Part shown: positions 16,664-25,710 of the stretch, piece after piece | Layout of the letters: every line of letters starts with the position of its first letter | Position numbering within the stretch: position 1 is the first letter of the stretch | Source of the DNA: Geomonas limicola | GTDB taxonomy: Bacteria > Desulfobacterota > Desulfuromonadia > Geobacterales > Geobacteraceae | Assembly (NCBI RefSeq): GCF_014193675.1 | Contig: NZ_BLXZ01000006.1 | Coordinates: 186,553 to 250,552 of the forward strand | Length of the DNA stretch: 64,000 nucleotides | Direction: 5' to 3' | Made by a program: the position numbers and the translations under genes | Notes under the pieces: generated by a model | What the model saw: the letters and a program-made list of their open reading frames with translations, nothing else | What the model was told of the DNA's origin: nothing | Database searches by the model: none

Positions 16664-18397
16664 ATGCTGGAGATCTTGTACCAGGAGGAGCTGGCCCGCC
16701 TCAAGGACCTGGCTGCGGAGTTCGCCGAGGCGCACCCCGCACTGGCGCCCCTGCTCGGCGGCACGGCGGCGGACCCGGACGTGGAGCGGCTGTTCCAGGG
16801 GGTGGCACTCCAGTTTGCGCAGCTGCGCCAAAAGCTGGAGGACGATGTCCCCGAATTCACTCATGCCCTGGCGCGCCAACTTTGCCCCCAACTCCTGAGA
16901 CCGGTGCCTGCGACCACCATTGTCGCATTTGCCCCGAAAGCCTCATTGAGCGGGACGCGGACCGTGAAAGCGGGGACGGAGCTCGATTCGGTGCCGGTGG
17001 AGGGGACCTCGTGCCGGTTCCGCAGCTGTGCCGACGTGGAGCTGCATCCCCTCGAATTGCTGGACGCGGCTTACGTGCAGTCGCCCGGCGCCCCGCCCGC
17101 CATTTCCCTTACCTTTGCGCTGACCGGTTGCTCCCTGGAGCAGTGGCAGCCCGATTCGCTACGCCTGTTCCTCGCGGAAGAGTACCCGGTTGCTGCGGAG
17201 CTCTTCTTCGTGCTGAACCGTCAGGTTCGCAGGGTGCTGATCGCTCCCGAGAGGGGAGGGGAAACCCTGGAACTCCACCCCGACTGCCTGATCCCTGCCT
17301 CGTTCAACGATGCCGAGCCGATGCTGCCGTACCCTGCCACCGCGTTCCCGGGTTACCGGCAGCTGCAGGAGTTTTTCGCTCTCCCCAGCCGCTTCCTGTT
17401 CCTGGACCTCACCGGGTGGAGGGGGTGGCGGAACCGGGGCTCCGGAACGCGGTTCACGGTCCGCTTCGAACTTGCCTCGGCGATTCCTGCCTCGCTGCGG
17501 GTGCGGCCGGAGAGTTTCGCCCTCTACGCAACTCCGGCGGTAAATCTCTTCGCCTGCGATGCGGTTCCCTTCCTGCTCGACCACCGCAGTGATCGTTACG
17601 CGGTGCATCCGGACGGATTACCGCGCGGTCATGCCCAGGTATTTTCGGTGGACCGGGTGCAAGGGTTCGGTCACGGGACGGGCCGCCGGAGAAGGTACCG
17701 CCCGGTGGAGGCGTTTGCATCGGCCGACGGTTCCCAACCAAGCTTCGGCACCACGGCCGCCCTTGCCCCGCTGGGGGGCGAACTGGAGGTATCGCTCACC
17801 TTCAACCACGCGCCGGACGGCCTTTGGCAGGAAGGGGAAACCATCTCGGTGGCGCTCACCTGCACGAGCGGACGGCTCCCCGAGCTCCTAAGCCTGGGGG
17901 ACGTCTGCCGGGCCACCTCCAGCTCGCCGGAGTGGGCCAGCTTCCGCAACATCACGCCGGTGCGACCCGGGGTGCTCCCCTGCCTGGGGAACCACCTGCT
18001 GTGGCGCCTGGTAGCGCACCAGAGCCTGAGTCTCGGTTCGCTGCTCGATGCCGAGGCGCTGCGGGAACTGCTGAACGTCTACCTCTTCGAGGAGACCTGC
18101 GGGGGACTGCCGGTAATGGCCCACCGCAAGCGGATCGCCGGTATCGAACAGGTCGTGGCAACCGCCGCCGACCGGGTGGTGCGGGGAATAGCGATCCGGG
18201 GCACCGAGATCTGCCTGAGGGTGAACGGCGGCAATTTCGCAGGTGTGGGAGATCTTTTCGTCTTCGGCTCGGTTCTCGACGCGTTCCTGGCAGGGATCGC
18301 CGCGTTGAACAGCTACACCTGTCTCACCGTTCACGATACGTCTACCGGGGAGGTCATGGCATGGACACCGCGGCTCGGGGATCAACCACTTCTCTAG
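16664..18397 (+). CDS. tssF: T6SS baseplate subunit TssF
   Basis: This 577-residue protein starts MLEILYQEELARLKDLAAEF, the classic TssF N-terminus, and keeps EFTHALARQLCPQLLRP, FRSCADVEL and the C-terminal NxYTCLTV segment. TssF with TssG forms the wedge of the T6SS baseplate. ATG at 16664 has AAGGAGGG at good spacing; an upstream ATG at 16643 is less likely. The gene overlaps tssG by 37 bases, so the two are likely translationally coupled. Confidence 0.92.
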   Translation: MLEILYQEELARLKDLAAEFAEAHPALAPLLGGTAADPDVERLFQGVALQFAQLRQKLEDDVPEFTHALARQLCPQLLRPVPATTIVAFAPKASLSGTRTVKAGTELDSVPVEGTSCRFRSCADVELHPLELLDAAYVQSPGAPPAISLTFALTGCSLEQWQPDSLRLFLAEEYPVAAELFFVLNRQVRRVLIAPERGGETLELHPDCLIPASFNDAEPMLPYPATAFPGYRQLQEFFALPSRFLFLDLTGWRGWRNRGSGTRFTVRFELASAIPASLRVRPESFALYATPAVNLFACDAVPFLLDHRSDRYAVHPDGLPRGHAQVFSVDRVQGFGHGTGRRRRYRPVEAFASADGSQPSFGTTAALAPLGGELEVSLTFNHAPDGLWQEGETISVALTCTSGRLPELLSLGDVCRATSSSPEWASFRNITPVRPGVLPCLGNHLLWRLVAHQSLSLGSLLDAEALRELLNVYLFEETCGGLPVMAHRKRIAGIEQVVATAADRVVRGIAIRGTEICLRVNGGNFAGVGDLFVFGSVLDAFLAGIAALNSYTCLTVHDTSTGEVMAWTPRLGDQPLL

Positions 18398-19335
18398 CAG
18401 ATGAACTCGTCCGCAAGGGGGACGAGTTCTCCTTTGTGCAGGCCATGCGGCTCCTCGAGGGGAGGTCGCCGGGCAGGATCCGGATCCGGCCGGTGCTGGG
18501 TCTTGGCTTTGCCGGCAGCGACGTGGTCCGGATCGCCCAGGACCGGGACGGCTACCGTGTCGTGATCAGCTTCCTGGGGCTCTACGGAACCGGTGCGCCA
18601 CTCCCCACCTTCTACACCGAAGAGCTCATTGAGGAGCGGCTCTCCGAGCTCTCGGTGCGGCGCGATTTTCTCGACATCTTCAACCAGCGGATCGGCGAAC
18701 TCTGTTACCAGTGCCTTGCCAAGTACCGCCTGTTCCTGCCCGAGGTACGTGACGTCTTCCGGGAACGGCTGTTCTGCCTGATGGGGTGGGGCGGCAGGGC
18801 CCAGCGTCGCCCCCTGGAGGAACCGGGACTACTCCCCAGGTTTGCCGGCGTCGTGGGGATGCGCTGTCACGGAGCGCTGGGACTGGCCACGCTGCTAAAG
18901 GGGGTGTTGCGGGTACCCGTGCGGATCCTGCAGTGCCTGGAACGTCGGACAGGGATCCCGGAGAACCGGCGGGCGGTGCTGGGGAGCGGGAGGCTGGGGA
19001 GCGCCTTTGCGGGGAGTTCCTTGCCGGACCGCAACGGGAAGTTCGCGATTCGGCTCGGACCGCTGGATGCCGGGAGCTTTGCGAGCTTTCTCCCGGAGGG
19101 CAGCGGCAGGCGTCGCATTGAGGAACTGGTCGAGAGTTACCTGCGGGCGCCTTTACGGTGGGATCTGCAGCTGCTATTGGCCGCGCCGGAGGTCCCGGCA
19201 GCGCGCCTGGGCTGCACCCCCGGGGGGAGAGTGGGGTACGACAGCTGGCTTGGGCGGAAAACGATGACGACCGCTATGGTGACTTTTTCGTCCTGCGGAC
19301 TTCCTCAAGGCTTCGGCCGACGGACGCCGGGATAG
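18361..19335 (+). CDS. tssG: T6SS baseplate subunit TssG
   Basis: This 324-residue protein is of the TssG family: FSFVQAMRLLEG near the N-terminus, GLYGTGAPLPTFYTEEL, DFLDIFNQR and the RLGPLDAGSFASFLP region. It partners TssF in the baseplate. ATG at 18361 overlaps tssF by 37 bases and is preceded by GGGGAGG. It is the last T6SS gene here; no tssB, tssC, tssK, tssJLM or tssH lies in the window. A hairpin at 19337-19365 follows the stop. Confidence 0.9.
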   Translation: MDTAARGSTTSLADELVRKGDEFSFVQAMRLLEGRSPGRIRIRPVLGLGFAGSDVVRIAQDRDGYRVVISFLGLYGTGAPLPTFYTEELIEERLSELSVRRDFLDIFNQRIGELCYQCLAKYRLFLPEVRDVFRERLFCLMGWGGRAQRRPLEEPGLLPRFAGVVGMRCHGALGLATLLKGVLRVPVRILQCLERRTGIPENRRAVLGSGRLGSAFAGSSLPDRNGKFAIRLGPLDAGSFASFLPEGSGRRRIEELVESYLRAPLRWDLQLLLAAPEVPAARLGCTPGGRVGYDSWLGRKTMTTAMVTFSSCGLPQGFGRRTPG

Positions 19336-19336
19336 A

Positions 19337-19365
19337 ACGATCCTGGCATTTTTTTGCCTGATCGT
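19337..19365 (+). terminator. Hairpin after tssG, possible terminator
   Basis: ACGATC...GGCA pairs with TGCC...GATCGT around a T-rich loop immediately after the tssG stop. The T run lies in the loop rather than after the stem, so efficiency is doubtful. Confidence 0.4.
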
Positions 19366-19433
19366 ACGAATGAAGCCAATTCCTGTTGTCTCGCCCCAGG
19401 GGCTTCCAGTACTATGCGGACTGGAGGTGACCC

Positions 19434-20381
19434 GTGGACGATCTAACCTTGATAGTATCTGCCGAGGAACAACGACTCGCTGCAGCCCTGACTGCACTCT
19501 GCCAAAGCATTGCCCGATGGACCGAAGCGGGGGAGAGATGCGATACGGCGGTCCCGGGTTTGTCGTTGTTCCGACGCGTGGCACCGACGGAACTGGTCTG
19601 CGGCATCTACGAACCAAGCCTCTGCATGGTCACCCAAGGGGCCAAACGGGTCTTTCTCGGTGACGACTGCTATGTCTACGATCCCCAAAACTACCTGATC
19701 ACCTCGGTGCACCTCCCCACCCTGGTCCAGATCCACGAGGCCAGTCCGGAGAAGCCCTACCTGGGGCTGCGGCTTACCTTCGATCAGCGGGAAATCGCCC
19801 AACTCCTGGCGGACAGCAAGGTGCCGCTGCCACGCACCCAGTCCTCCAGTCGCGGTATGGCGACCAGCCGTATCACGCTCCCCCTGGTCAGTGCGGTACA
19901 GCGCCTGGTGGATCTGCTCGACGACGAGAAGGACATCCCGGTGCTGGCGCCGATCATCCAGCGGGAGATCATCTACCGGCTGCTGGTCGGGGAGCAGGGA
20001 GCGCGACTGCGCCAGATAGCGGTTGCCGGGAGCCAGAGCCAGCAGATCGCCCGGGCCATCGAGTGGCTCAAGGGGAACTTCACCAAATCGTTCCGCATCG
20101 ACGACCTCGCCGCGCAGGCACGGATGAGTACTTCCACCTTTCACCATCACTTCCGCTCGATGACTGCCCTGAGCCCGCTGCAGTACCAGAAAAACCTGAG
20201 ACTCCAGGAGGCCCGCCGCCTCATGTTGACCGAGCGTCTCGACGCGGCGAGCGCCGCCTTCAACGTCGGGTACGAGAGCCCGTCGCAGTTCAGCCGCGAG
20301 TACAACCGCCTGTTCGGCGCGCCGCCGCTGCGCGACATCTCGAACCTGCGCCGCAGCGTCGTCGTGGAGCAATCCCCGTAG
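19434..20381 (+). CDS. AraC-family transcriptional regulator
   Basis: This 315-residue protein has an N-terminal AraC_N domain (about 20-180: YEPSLCMVTQGAKRVFLGD, TSVHLPTL, the PYLGLRLTFD strand) and a C-terminal double helix-turn-helix (about 205-300: FRIDDLAAQARMSTSTFHHHF and GYESPSQFSREYNRLFG). Members often control aldehyde or oxidative stress genes, but no target is adjacent. GTG at 19434 is preceded by GGAGG with good spacing. It stands alone between the T6SS genes and the chemoreceptor. Confidence 0.92.
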   Translation: MDDLTLIVSAEEQRLAAALTALCQSIARWTEAGERCDTAVPGLSLFRRVAPTELVCGIYEPSLCMVTQGAKRVFLGDDCYVYDPQNYLITSVHLPTLVQIHEASPEKPYLGLRLTFDQREIAQLLADSKVPLPRTQSSSRGMATSRITLPLVSAVQRLVDLLDDEKDIPVLAPIIQREIIYRLLVGEQGARLRQIAVAGSQSQQIARAIEWLKGNFTKSFRIDDLAAQARMSTSTFHHHFRSMTALSPLQYQKNLRLQEARRLMLTERLDAASAAFNVGYESPSQFSREYNRLFGAPPLRDISNLRRSVVVEQSP

Positions 20382-20499
20382 CAGGGAACTGCGGTGCGGC
20401 GCAAGGCTCCGCTACCTTGTGCGAGCCCTTTCGGGTCCCGCTATTCCCGTTGTACGGTTCATCCAAAACACCCAGCAATATCGAATGTCTCGGCACCTG

Positions 20500-22503
20500 C
20501 TAATAGATCCGCGACGAGTCCAGTTTGAAGCGGTTCACGATGCGCTGCAGGCTCTGGGCAAGTACCGAGAGCTGGGAGGCTGCCGCTGCCGTCTGGTGTG
20601 CGCCACGGGCGGTTTCCGAGATCACCTCGGTTATCTGGTGGATGTTCCCGGTGATCTCTCCGGTAACCGCCGTCTGCTCCTCGGCGGTGGTCGCGATCTG
20701 CTGGACCTGGCTGGCAACTTCGTCGATGGCTCCCAGGATCTCCTTGAGCGCCACGCCGGACTGGCGAGAGCTCTCCATCCCCTGTTCCACCTCCTTTACC
20801 CCGTCTTCCATGCTGCGTACCGCCTGCGAGGTCTCGTCCTGGATCGCCACGATCATGGTGCCGATCTCGCGGGTCGCCCGGGTGGTCCGCTCGGCAAGGG
20901 CCCGCACCTCGTCGGCCACCACCGCAAAGCCGCGCCCCTGTTCGCCGGCACGCGCGGCCTCGATCGCCGCGTTGAGTGCGAGGAGGTTGGTCTGATCCGC
21001 GATATCCTGGATGGTCCCCACGATGGCACCGATCTGGTCCGATCGCGCACCAAGGCGCTCCACCATTCGGGCAACCTCTTGTACACACTCCGCAATTTCC
21101 TGCATACCCTGGAGTGCTGCCTGGACCACCTGGGCGCCATTTCTGCCCGTGGCACCGGCGCGATCCGAGACTTCGGCGGTGGTAAGGCAGTTATGGGAGA
21201 TGTCGCGTGAGGTGGCCGACATCTCTTCGCTCGCGGTAGCCACCACTGCGGACTGGTGCGACACCTCTTCGGCGGCCGTCGCGATCTGCTCGGCGGTGGA
21301 GCTGAGCAGGCTCGCCGACTGGGTAATCTCGCTGGTGTTCCCGGCGACCTGGGCAACGATGCCGTGGACGTTGTCCACGAACCGGTTGAACCACAGGCTC
21401 ACCTCGCCGATCTCGTCCTTGCGGTCCACCTCGAGCCGGTGGGTGAGGTCTCCGTCCCCCTCGGCGATGTCCTTGAGGATGGTAAGCATCCTGGCCAGGG
21501 GCCGGGTGATGTTGATGAACACGAGGAACCCGACGGTAAGGGCTATGGCGATGACGACGGCACTAAAGCACAGGTTGAAACTGAGGGAACCCTTGGCCTG
21601 GCCGGCCAGCTGGTCCGCGGTTTTCACGATCTCGGAGGCGAGCCGGTCCTCGATCCCTTTCATGGCGTTGATCTTTTCGGTGCTGGTGCCGAACCAGACC
21701 TCGGGGGTGGTGTCGAAACCGCCGGCGGAACTCTTGGCGAGGATGGCATTTCTGAGCTCCTCGACCTTCTGGAACGTAGGGGTCTTGGCCTGTTCCTCGA
21801 AGGCTGCCACCTGGTCGGGGGAGGCGAATTTCCGGAACAGGTCGAGGTTGTTTATCTGGGAGGCCAGCACCGTCAGGAGCCTCTGGAGCTTTTCATCATC
21901 GAAGGCTCCGGCGGCCAGGACGGCGTTCAGGGTGGCCCGTTCCTTTCCCGCTTCCTCCTTGGCCTGCACGAAGGCGTAGTACCCGGTGGCCAAACGCATG
22001 ATTTTCTGGTGGTTGCTGGCCGTGACGACGGCACCCATGACGTCCAGGTGGTTGCGCACCAGCGCCGTGTAGAAGGTGAAGGCTTCGGGGCCGCTGATCT
22101 TTTGCTGATCGATGGCGTTGCGGGTTTCTGCCAGTTTCCCCAGCGCCGACTCGGCGTCCTCGAGAGGTTTGCGCACGATACTGAGCGCCTCGTGGTGGGC
22201 CGCCAGGTACTCCTTCAGCTTGCCCGTTTCCGCATCCACCGCTCCACGCTGCCGGAGCAGGTCGTCGCGAAATTTCTCCCCCTTGGCGTTGAGGAACCCG
22301 GTGGAAAATCCACGTTCCTTCTGGATCTCGTGTACCAGCGACCCGGTGCGTACCGCGAGGCCGGTCAGCTCTTTTACCGCGGTGACGTTGCCGAGCACCG
22401 TGTAGCTCTCCCGCACCTCTCTGATGGAAAGCATAAAAAGCCCTACGATGGGGACCAACAGCATGAGCAGCAGCTTCGTCTTGATTTTCAGGTTTTTGAA
22501 CAT
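20500..22503 (-). CDS. Methyl-accepting chemotaxis protein with nitrate/nitrite-sensing (NIT) domain
   Basis: This 667-residue chemoreceptor has an N-terminal membrane segment (about 8-28), a periplasmic NIT-type helical domain (about 45-300; [20 protein letters not shown] is the family hallmark), a second membrane segment, HAMP (about 335-390) and a cytoplasmic signalling domain with the hairpin [23 protein letters not shown] domains bind nitrate or nitrite in some proteins; ligand here is unproven. ATG at 22503 has GGAGGAGG just upstream, so an apparent 111-residue longer reading frame is rejected. A sigma-28-like promoter lies at 22553-22579. It lies about 8.5 kb from the nap operon. Confidence 0.92.
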   Translation of the reverse strand: MFKNLKIKTKLLLMLLVPIVGLFMLSIREVRESYTVLGNVTAVKELTGLAVRTGSLVHEIQKERGFSTGFLNAKGEKFRDDLLRQRGAVDAETGKLKEYLAAHHEALSIVRKPLEDAESALGKLAETRNAIDQQKISGPEAFTFYTALVRNHLDVMGAVVTASNHQKIMRLATGYYAFVQAKEEAGKERATLNAVLAAGAFDDEKLQRLLTVLASQINNLDLFRKFASPDQVAAFEEQAKTPTFQKVEELRNAILAKSSAGGFDTTPEVWFGTSTEKINAMKGIEDRLASEIVKTADQLAGQAKGSLSFNLCFSAVVIAIALTVGFLVFINITRPLARMLTILKDIAEGDGDLTHRLEVDRKDEIGEVSLWFNRFVDNVHGIVAQVAGNTSEITQSASLLSSTAEQIATAAEEVSHQSAVVATASEEMSATSRDISHNCLTTAEVSDRAGATGRNGAQVVQAALQGMQEIAECVQEVARMVERLGARSDQIGAIVGTIQDIADQTNLLALNAAIEAARAGEQGRGFAVVADEVRALAERTTRATREIGTMIVAIQDETSQAVRSMEDGVKEVEQGMESSRQSGVALKEILGAIDEVASQVQQIATTAEEQTAVTGEITGNIHQITEVISETARGAHQTAAAASQLSVLAQSLQRIVNRFKLDSSRIY

Positions 22504-22552
22504 ACGACCTCCTCCAACGGCATAACAATCGGCAATAGTGATTCTTACAGCC

Positions 22553-22579
22553 ACATCGGGAGTTGTCGGAAATCCTTTA
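22553..22579 (-). promoter_or_regulatory. Sigma-28 (FliA)-like promoter of the chemoreceptor
   Basis: On the minus strand TAAA (22579-22576), exactly 15 bases, then CCCGATGT (22560-22553), against the consensus TAAA-N15-GCCGATAA. It lies 50 bases upstream of the start codon, as expected for a motility-regulon chemoreceptor. Confidence 0.5.
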
Positions 22580-22772
22580 ATGAAATCAGCTGTCTTCACG
22601 TTTACCATATACGGGCGACATGACAGGTCCGGTTGTTCATGGTGCGGTAGGGACGTAACCTGCGGTAGCTTCGTGATTTTTCCCGGACAGGTTGCGCGAG
22701 GAATTAGGCGAGGGCAAGGGAAGTGCTCAGTGGGGGGGAGGGACGATGGCTTGCGGAGTGGCCGCAGGGGCC

Positions 22773-23999
22773 TTAGCGGTGTGGGGAGGAAACCCGCCCG
22801 GCTGCGATCAGCGCGGCGAGGCCGGCGCTGCCGCAAAGGGCCATGGTCGCGGTCATGGGGAGGGCGGTGCCGTTATGCAGGAGCCCCACGAGCGCTCCAC
22901 CGGAGGCGCCCAGGGTGTACTGGATGGTGCCTAACAGCGCCGAGGCGCTGCCGGCGGCCTTGTCGAACGGGGCCATGGCCAGCGCGGTGATGTTGGGGTA
23001 GAGGAGTCCGGTCATGCAGAGGCAGGTGAAGATGAAGATCCCCTGGAGCTGGAATCCCCCAAATCCGGTGTAGCTGCACGCGGTGAGCAGGAGGCCGGAG
23101 AGGGCGTTCACGAGAAAGGAGGTGCGGGCGATCTGCTGCGGGGAATAGCGACGCAACAGGGTACGGTTCACCTGCGAGGCGCCGATCAGGCCGAAGGCGT
23201 TGACCGCAAAAAAGTACCCGAACTGCTGCGGCGATACCTCGTGCAGTTCGATGAAGACGAAGGGGGCACCCGAGATGTAGGCGAAGTTGACCCCCGCCAC
23301 GCACCCGAGCGCGATGGCGTAGCGCAGGTAGTGACGGTTCTGCACCAGGTGACCGTACACCTTGAGCATCTCGACCATGCTGCGGCGGTGGCGGCGCTCG
23401 CTGGGGAGCGACTCGGGAAGTCCCACCGCTGCCGCAAAAAGTGAGATGAGCCCGAAGATGGCGAGGAAGCCGAAGATCCCGCGCCACCCGGTAACCAGCA
23501 GCAACTGCCCGCCGCCGATGGGGGCGAGGATCGGTGCGATCCCCATGATCAGCATGAGCAGCGAGAACATGCGCGCTGCCTCGGTGGTGTCGTAGAGGTC
23601 GCGCACCACGGCACGCGAGATGACCATCCCCGCGCCGCCTCCAACGGCCATGGCAATGCGCCAGAAGAGCAGGGCTTCGCCGCTTTTGACCAGGGCGCAG
23701 CCGATGGTTGCCGCGACGTAGAGGGAAAGCCCCATAAGCAGCGGCAGGCGCCTCCCCCAACGATCGGCAAGCGGCCCGTAGAAAAGCTGACCCAGGGCGG
23801 AACCGAATAAAAAGGCGGACACCGAGAGCTGCACGGTGCTCAGCGGCACGTGCAGATCACGCGACATCTGCGGAAAGGCCGGGAGGTACATGTCGATGGA
23901 CATGGCGCTGAAGGCGGTGAGCGCACCCAGAATCAGTACGAAAAAGCCAAGCTGCCAGCGGTTCATCTCTGTCGGGTGGAGGGGGGTGGCCGTTCTCAT
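22773..23999 (-). CDS. Bcr/CflA family multidrug efflux MFS transporter
   Basis: This 408-residue protein has twelve predicted membrane segments. [17 protein letters not shown] in the first helix region and [20 protein letters not shown] in the second mark it as a Bcr/CflA (DHA1) drug/H+ antiporter of the inner membrane. ATG at 23999 has GGAGAAG upstream and is preferred to the in-frame start at 24044, which would run through an operator. It lies 58 bases downstream of marR on the same strand, and both are preceded by the same 19-bp inverted repeat, so MarR probably represses both. Confidence 0.92.
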   Translation of the reverse strand: MRTATPLHPTEMNRWQLGFFVLILGALTAFSAMSIDMYLPAFPQMSRDLHVPLSTVQLSVSAFLFGSALGQLFYGPLADRWGRRLPLLMGLSLYVAATIGCALVKSGEALLFWRIAMAVGGGAGMVISRAVVRDLYDTTEAARMFSLLMLIMGIAPILAPIGGGQLLLVTGWRGIFGFLAIFGLISLFAAAVGLPESLPSERRHRRSMVEMLKVYGHLVQNRHYLRYAIALGCVAGVNFAYISGAPFVFIELHEVSPQQFGYFFAVNAFGLIGASQVNRTLLRRYSPQQIARTSFLVNALSGLLLTACSYTGFGGFQLQGIFIFTCLCMTGLLYPNITALAMAPFDKAAGSASALLGTIQYTLGASGGALVGLLHNGTALPMTATMALCGSAGLAALIAAGRVSSPHR

Positions 24000-24014
24000 C
24001 GGTTCTTCTCCAAC

Positions 24015-24033
24015 TAGTTGCTTGTAGCAACTA
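24015..24033. promoter_or_regulatory. MarR operator candidate before the efflux gene
   Basis: TAGTTG-N7-CAACTA, a perfect dyad, 15 bases upstream of the efflux start codon. The same arrangement occurs at 24505-24523. Confidence 0.7.
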
Positions 24034-24057
24034 TCAGGTCGCAAAAAAAAGGTGCTT

Positions 24058-24504
24058 TTACTTGCACAGGTTGGCGTAGGCGCGTCGGAGCACTTCGCGG
24101 CAGGTATCGAGGTCGGCAGCCGGAATACCCTGCTGGGCCTCGTCGAGGATCCCCCTGGCGAGTTTCGTGGCCCGGTCCATCAACTGCTTACCGTTGTCGG
24201 TCAGGTAGAGTAGACGCTCCCGGGCGTCGTCCGGGCTGGGGAGACGCACGATCAGGTCGCGTGACTCAAGGCCCGCGGCGAGCCGCGCCATCGTGGTCTT
24301 ATCCTTGGCCGTCTTCTCGGCCAGCGCACCCTGGGCAAGGCCGTTGCACTCCCAAAGCTGCACCAACAGCGAGTACTGCTCTGCCGTGATGGGGATGCCC
24401 TGTTCGACGAGCACCAGGTTGAAACGGCGCAGCACGGTCCGCGAGAACCGCGAGGCCAAGTGCCCCAGGGAAACGTTCAAGGTGTAGGTGTCGGTGGTCT
24501 TCAT
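24058..24504 (-). CDS. MarR-family transcriptional repressor
   Basis: This 148-residue winged-helix protein contains the MarR pattern: ITAEQYSLLVQLWE, GLAQGALAEKTAKDKTTMARL (recognition helix) and the wing (DARERLLYLTDNG). It likely represses itself and the efflux pump downstream and releases DNA on binding a phenolic or drug ligand. The start codon follows the operator at 24505-24523 directly, with no Shine-Dalgarno sequence; promoter spacing suggests a leaderless transcript. Confidence 0.92.
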   Translation of the reverse strand: MKTTDTYTLNVSLGHLASRFSRTVLRRFNLVLVEQGIPITAEQYSLLVQLWECNGLAQGALAEKTAKDKTTMARLAAGLESRDLIVRLPSPDDARERLLYLTDNGKQLMDRATKLARGILDEAQQGIPAADLDTCREVLRRAYANLCK

Positions 24505-24523
24505 TGGTTGTACGGTACAACTA
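24505..24523. promoter_or_regulatory. MarR operator candidate before marR
   Basis: Read on the minus strand this is TAGTTG-N7-CAACCA, matching 11 of 12 half-site bases of the site at 24015-24033. It overlaps the predicted -10 element and abuts the marR start codon, a placement suited to autorepression. Confidence 0.7.
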
Positions 24524-24541
24524 AATGAGGCGGTTGGTCAA
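24512..24541 (-). promoter_or_regulatory. Promoter of marR, predicted leaderless
   Basis: Minus strand TTGACC (24541-24536), 18-base spacer, TACCGT (24517-24512). The predicted start falls on or next to the ATG at 24504. Confidence 0.4.
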
Positions 24542-24548
24542 GGGGAAA

Positions 24549-24632
24549 ACTGGGGACTGGGGACTGGGGACTGGGGACTGGGGACTGGGGACTGGGGACT
24601 GGGGACTGGGGACTGGGGACTGGGGACTGGGG
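24549..24632. repeat. Twelve tandem copies of the heptamer ACTGGGG
   Basis: Twelve uninterrupted 7-bp units, 84 bp in all, placing a run of four G every seven bases on the plus strand. This spacing (G4 with three-base loops) favours G-quadruplex formation. The array lies between marR and the gene at 24826. It has no spacers, so it is not a CRISPR array. Confidence 0.95.
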
Positions 24633-24756
24633 CGGCGCGAGCGGGCGGGCGAGGATGGAGGCAAGGGGACAAGTAGGCTGGGCAGGTTTAGCGACGGGGG
24701 AGTGCTCTTGGTCAAGTGCTTCTGGTTCGACGAAAAGGTCCTGTTAATTTGGTGGG

Positions 24757-24787
24757 TTGTGGCACTAATTCGGGGACGGTGTATACT
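24757..24787 (+). promoter_or_regulatory. Weak promoter candidate for the DUF2939-like gene
   Basis: TATACT at 24782-24787 is a good -10 element; the best -35 match, TTGTGG at 24757-24762, is 19 bases away. The leader would be about 32 nt. Confidence 0.35.
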
Positions 24788-24825
24788 GTTTGCCAGGTTT
24801 CCCATGCCACACCTGGAGGTGCCGG

Positions 24826-25359
24826 ATGAAAAGGATCGCCACCGTTGCCCTGATCGCCACCCTGGCCGTGCTGGGAATTGCCAGCTACGTGCGCCATACT
24901 CCCCACTATTCGCTTTACAAGTTCAGCCAGGCGCTCAAGCAACACGACGCCGATACCGCGTTCCAGTACCTCGATGTCGACCAGGTGGTCGACAACCTGG
25001 TGCAAAAGACGGTGCACGAGATGGAGGCACAGAAGGCTCCATCGTTCACCGAACAGATCGGGAACGACATCGCCAAGGGCTTGATATCCCTGGTACTCCC
25101 CACGTTCAAGGAGGCCGCGCGCAGCGAAATCCGCGCCGCCATCCAGGAGCCGACAAAATCCGGGAACCGCGGCGTCTTCAAGGTCTTCGCGGGATCCAGT
25201 GCCTGGCACGACTTCAGCATCGAGCGCCAAGGGAAGATCGCCCTGGTGACCAAGAAGTCGGACAAGGACTTCTTGGTGAAACTCGCCCAGGAAAAGGACG
25301 GCCACTGGAAGATCGTCCAGCTTACCTCGAAGGAGTTCAGACCGGCTTTCGGCAAGTGA
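24826..25359 (+). CDS. Membrane-anchored or secreted protein, DUF2939-like
   Basis: This 177-residue protein has a single N-terminal hydrophobic segment (about 4-22) followed by HTPHYSLYKFSQALKQHDADTAFQYLDVDQV, split here as the Y-L-F-ALKQHD and YLD-V motifs, which recall the DUF2939 pattern of small envelope proteins (aromatic residue, helix, D followed by YVD). The C-terminal part ends with strands around KIALVTKK and HWKIVQL. The function is unknown. ATG at 24826 has GGAGGTG upstream, which rules out the start at 24790. It stands alone next to the heptamer array. Confidence 0.7.
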   Translation: MKRIATVALIATLAVLGIASYVRHTPHYSLYKFSQALKQHDADTAFQYLDVDQVVDNLVQKTVHEMEAQKAPSFTEQIGNDIAKGLISLVLPTFKEAARSEIRAAIQEPTKSGNRGVFKVFAGSSAWHDFSIERQGKIALVTKKSDKDFLVKLAQEKDGHWKIVQLTSKEFRPAFGK

Positions 25360-25710
25360 AGAAGGTCAAACAACTCTGCGCAGGAGACAGCAAAGGCGAA
25401 TCCCCCCTGTCCCCCCTTTTCCAAAGTGGGGAACCTGAGAGTGCTTGTGACAGCTAAAGATCGCCGTTCCCCGTGATGACCGGATGAACCTTTGCAACGG
25501 GTGGCGCCGGGGTGACTACCCTGTGTTCCGGCTCCCGGGCTCCTGCTCCTCGGAGCTCGCCGATGGAGCCTTTGAAGCGCGACCTTGGCAGTGAGGTATG
25601 AGGGGGGTGGAAGAGCCAGCCCCTTTACCTTGCCGGGACCGGGCTTTTTTGCTAATGTAGCCGCTTCAACCCAAACCAATACGGCCTCGCCGCCTTCAGG
25701 ATCGCACCTT
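25360..25710. other. Intergenic region before the radical SAM gene
   Basis: About 350 bases with C-rich stretches and no convincing gene. A sigma-70-like promoter for the radical SAM gene lies at 25630-25658. Nothing else is recognised. Confidence 0.5.
25630..25658 (+). promoter_or_regulatory. Sigma-70-like promoter of the radical SAM gene
   Basis: TTGCCG (25630-25635), 17-base spacer, TAATGT (25653-25658). Predicted start is near 25665, about 46 nt before the ATG at 25711. Confidence 0.5.

Noticed and set aside
24549..24632. Possible CRISPR array
   Set aside because: The heptamer units are contiguous without spacers and no cas gene is near.
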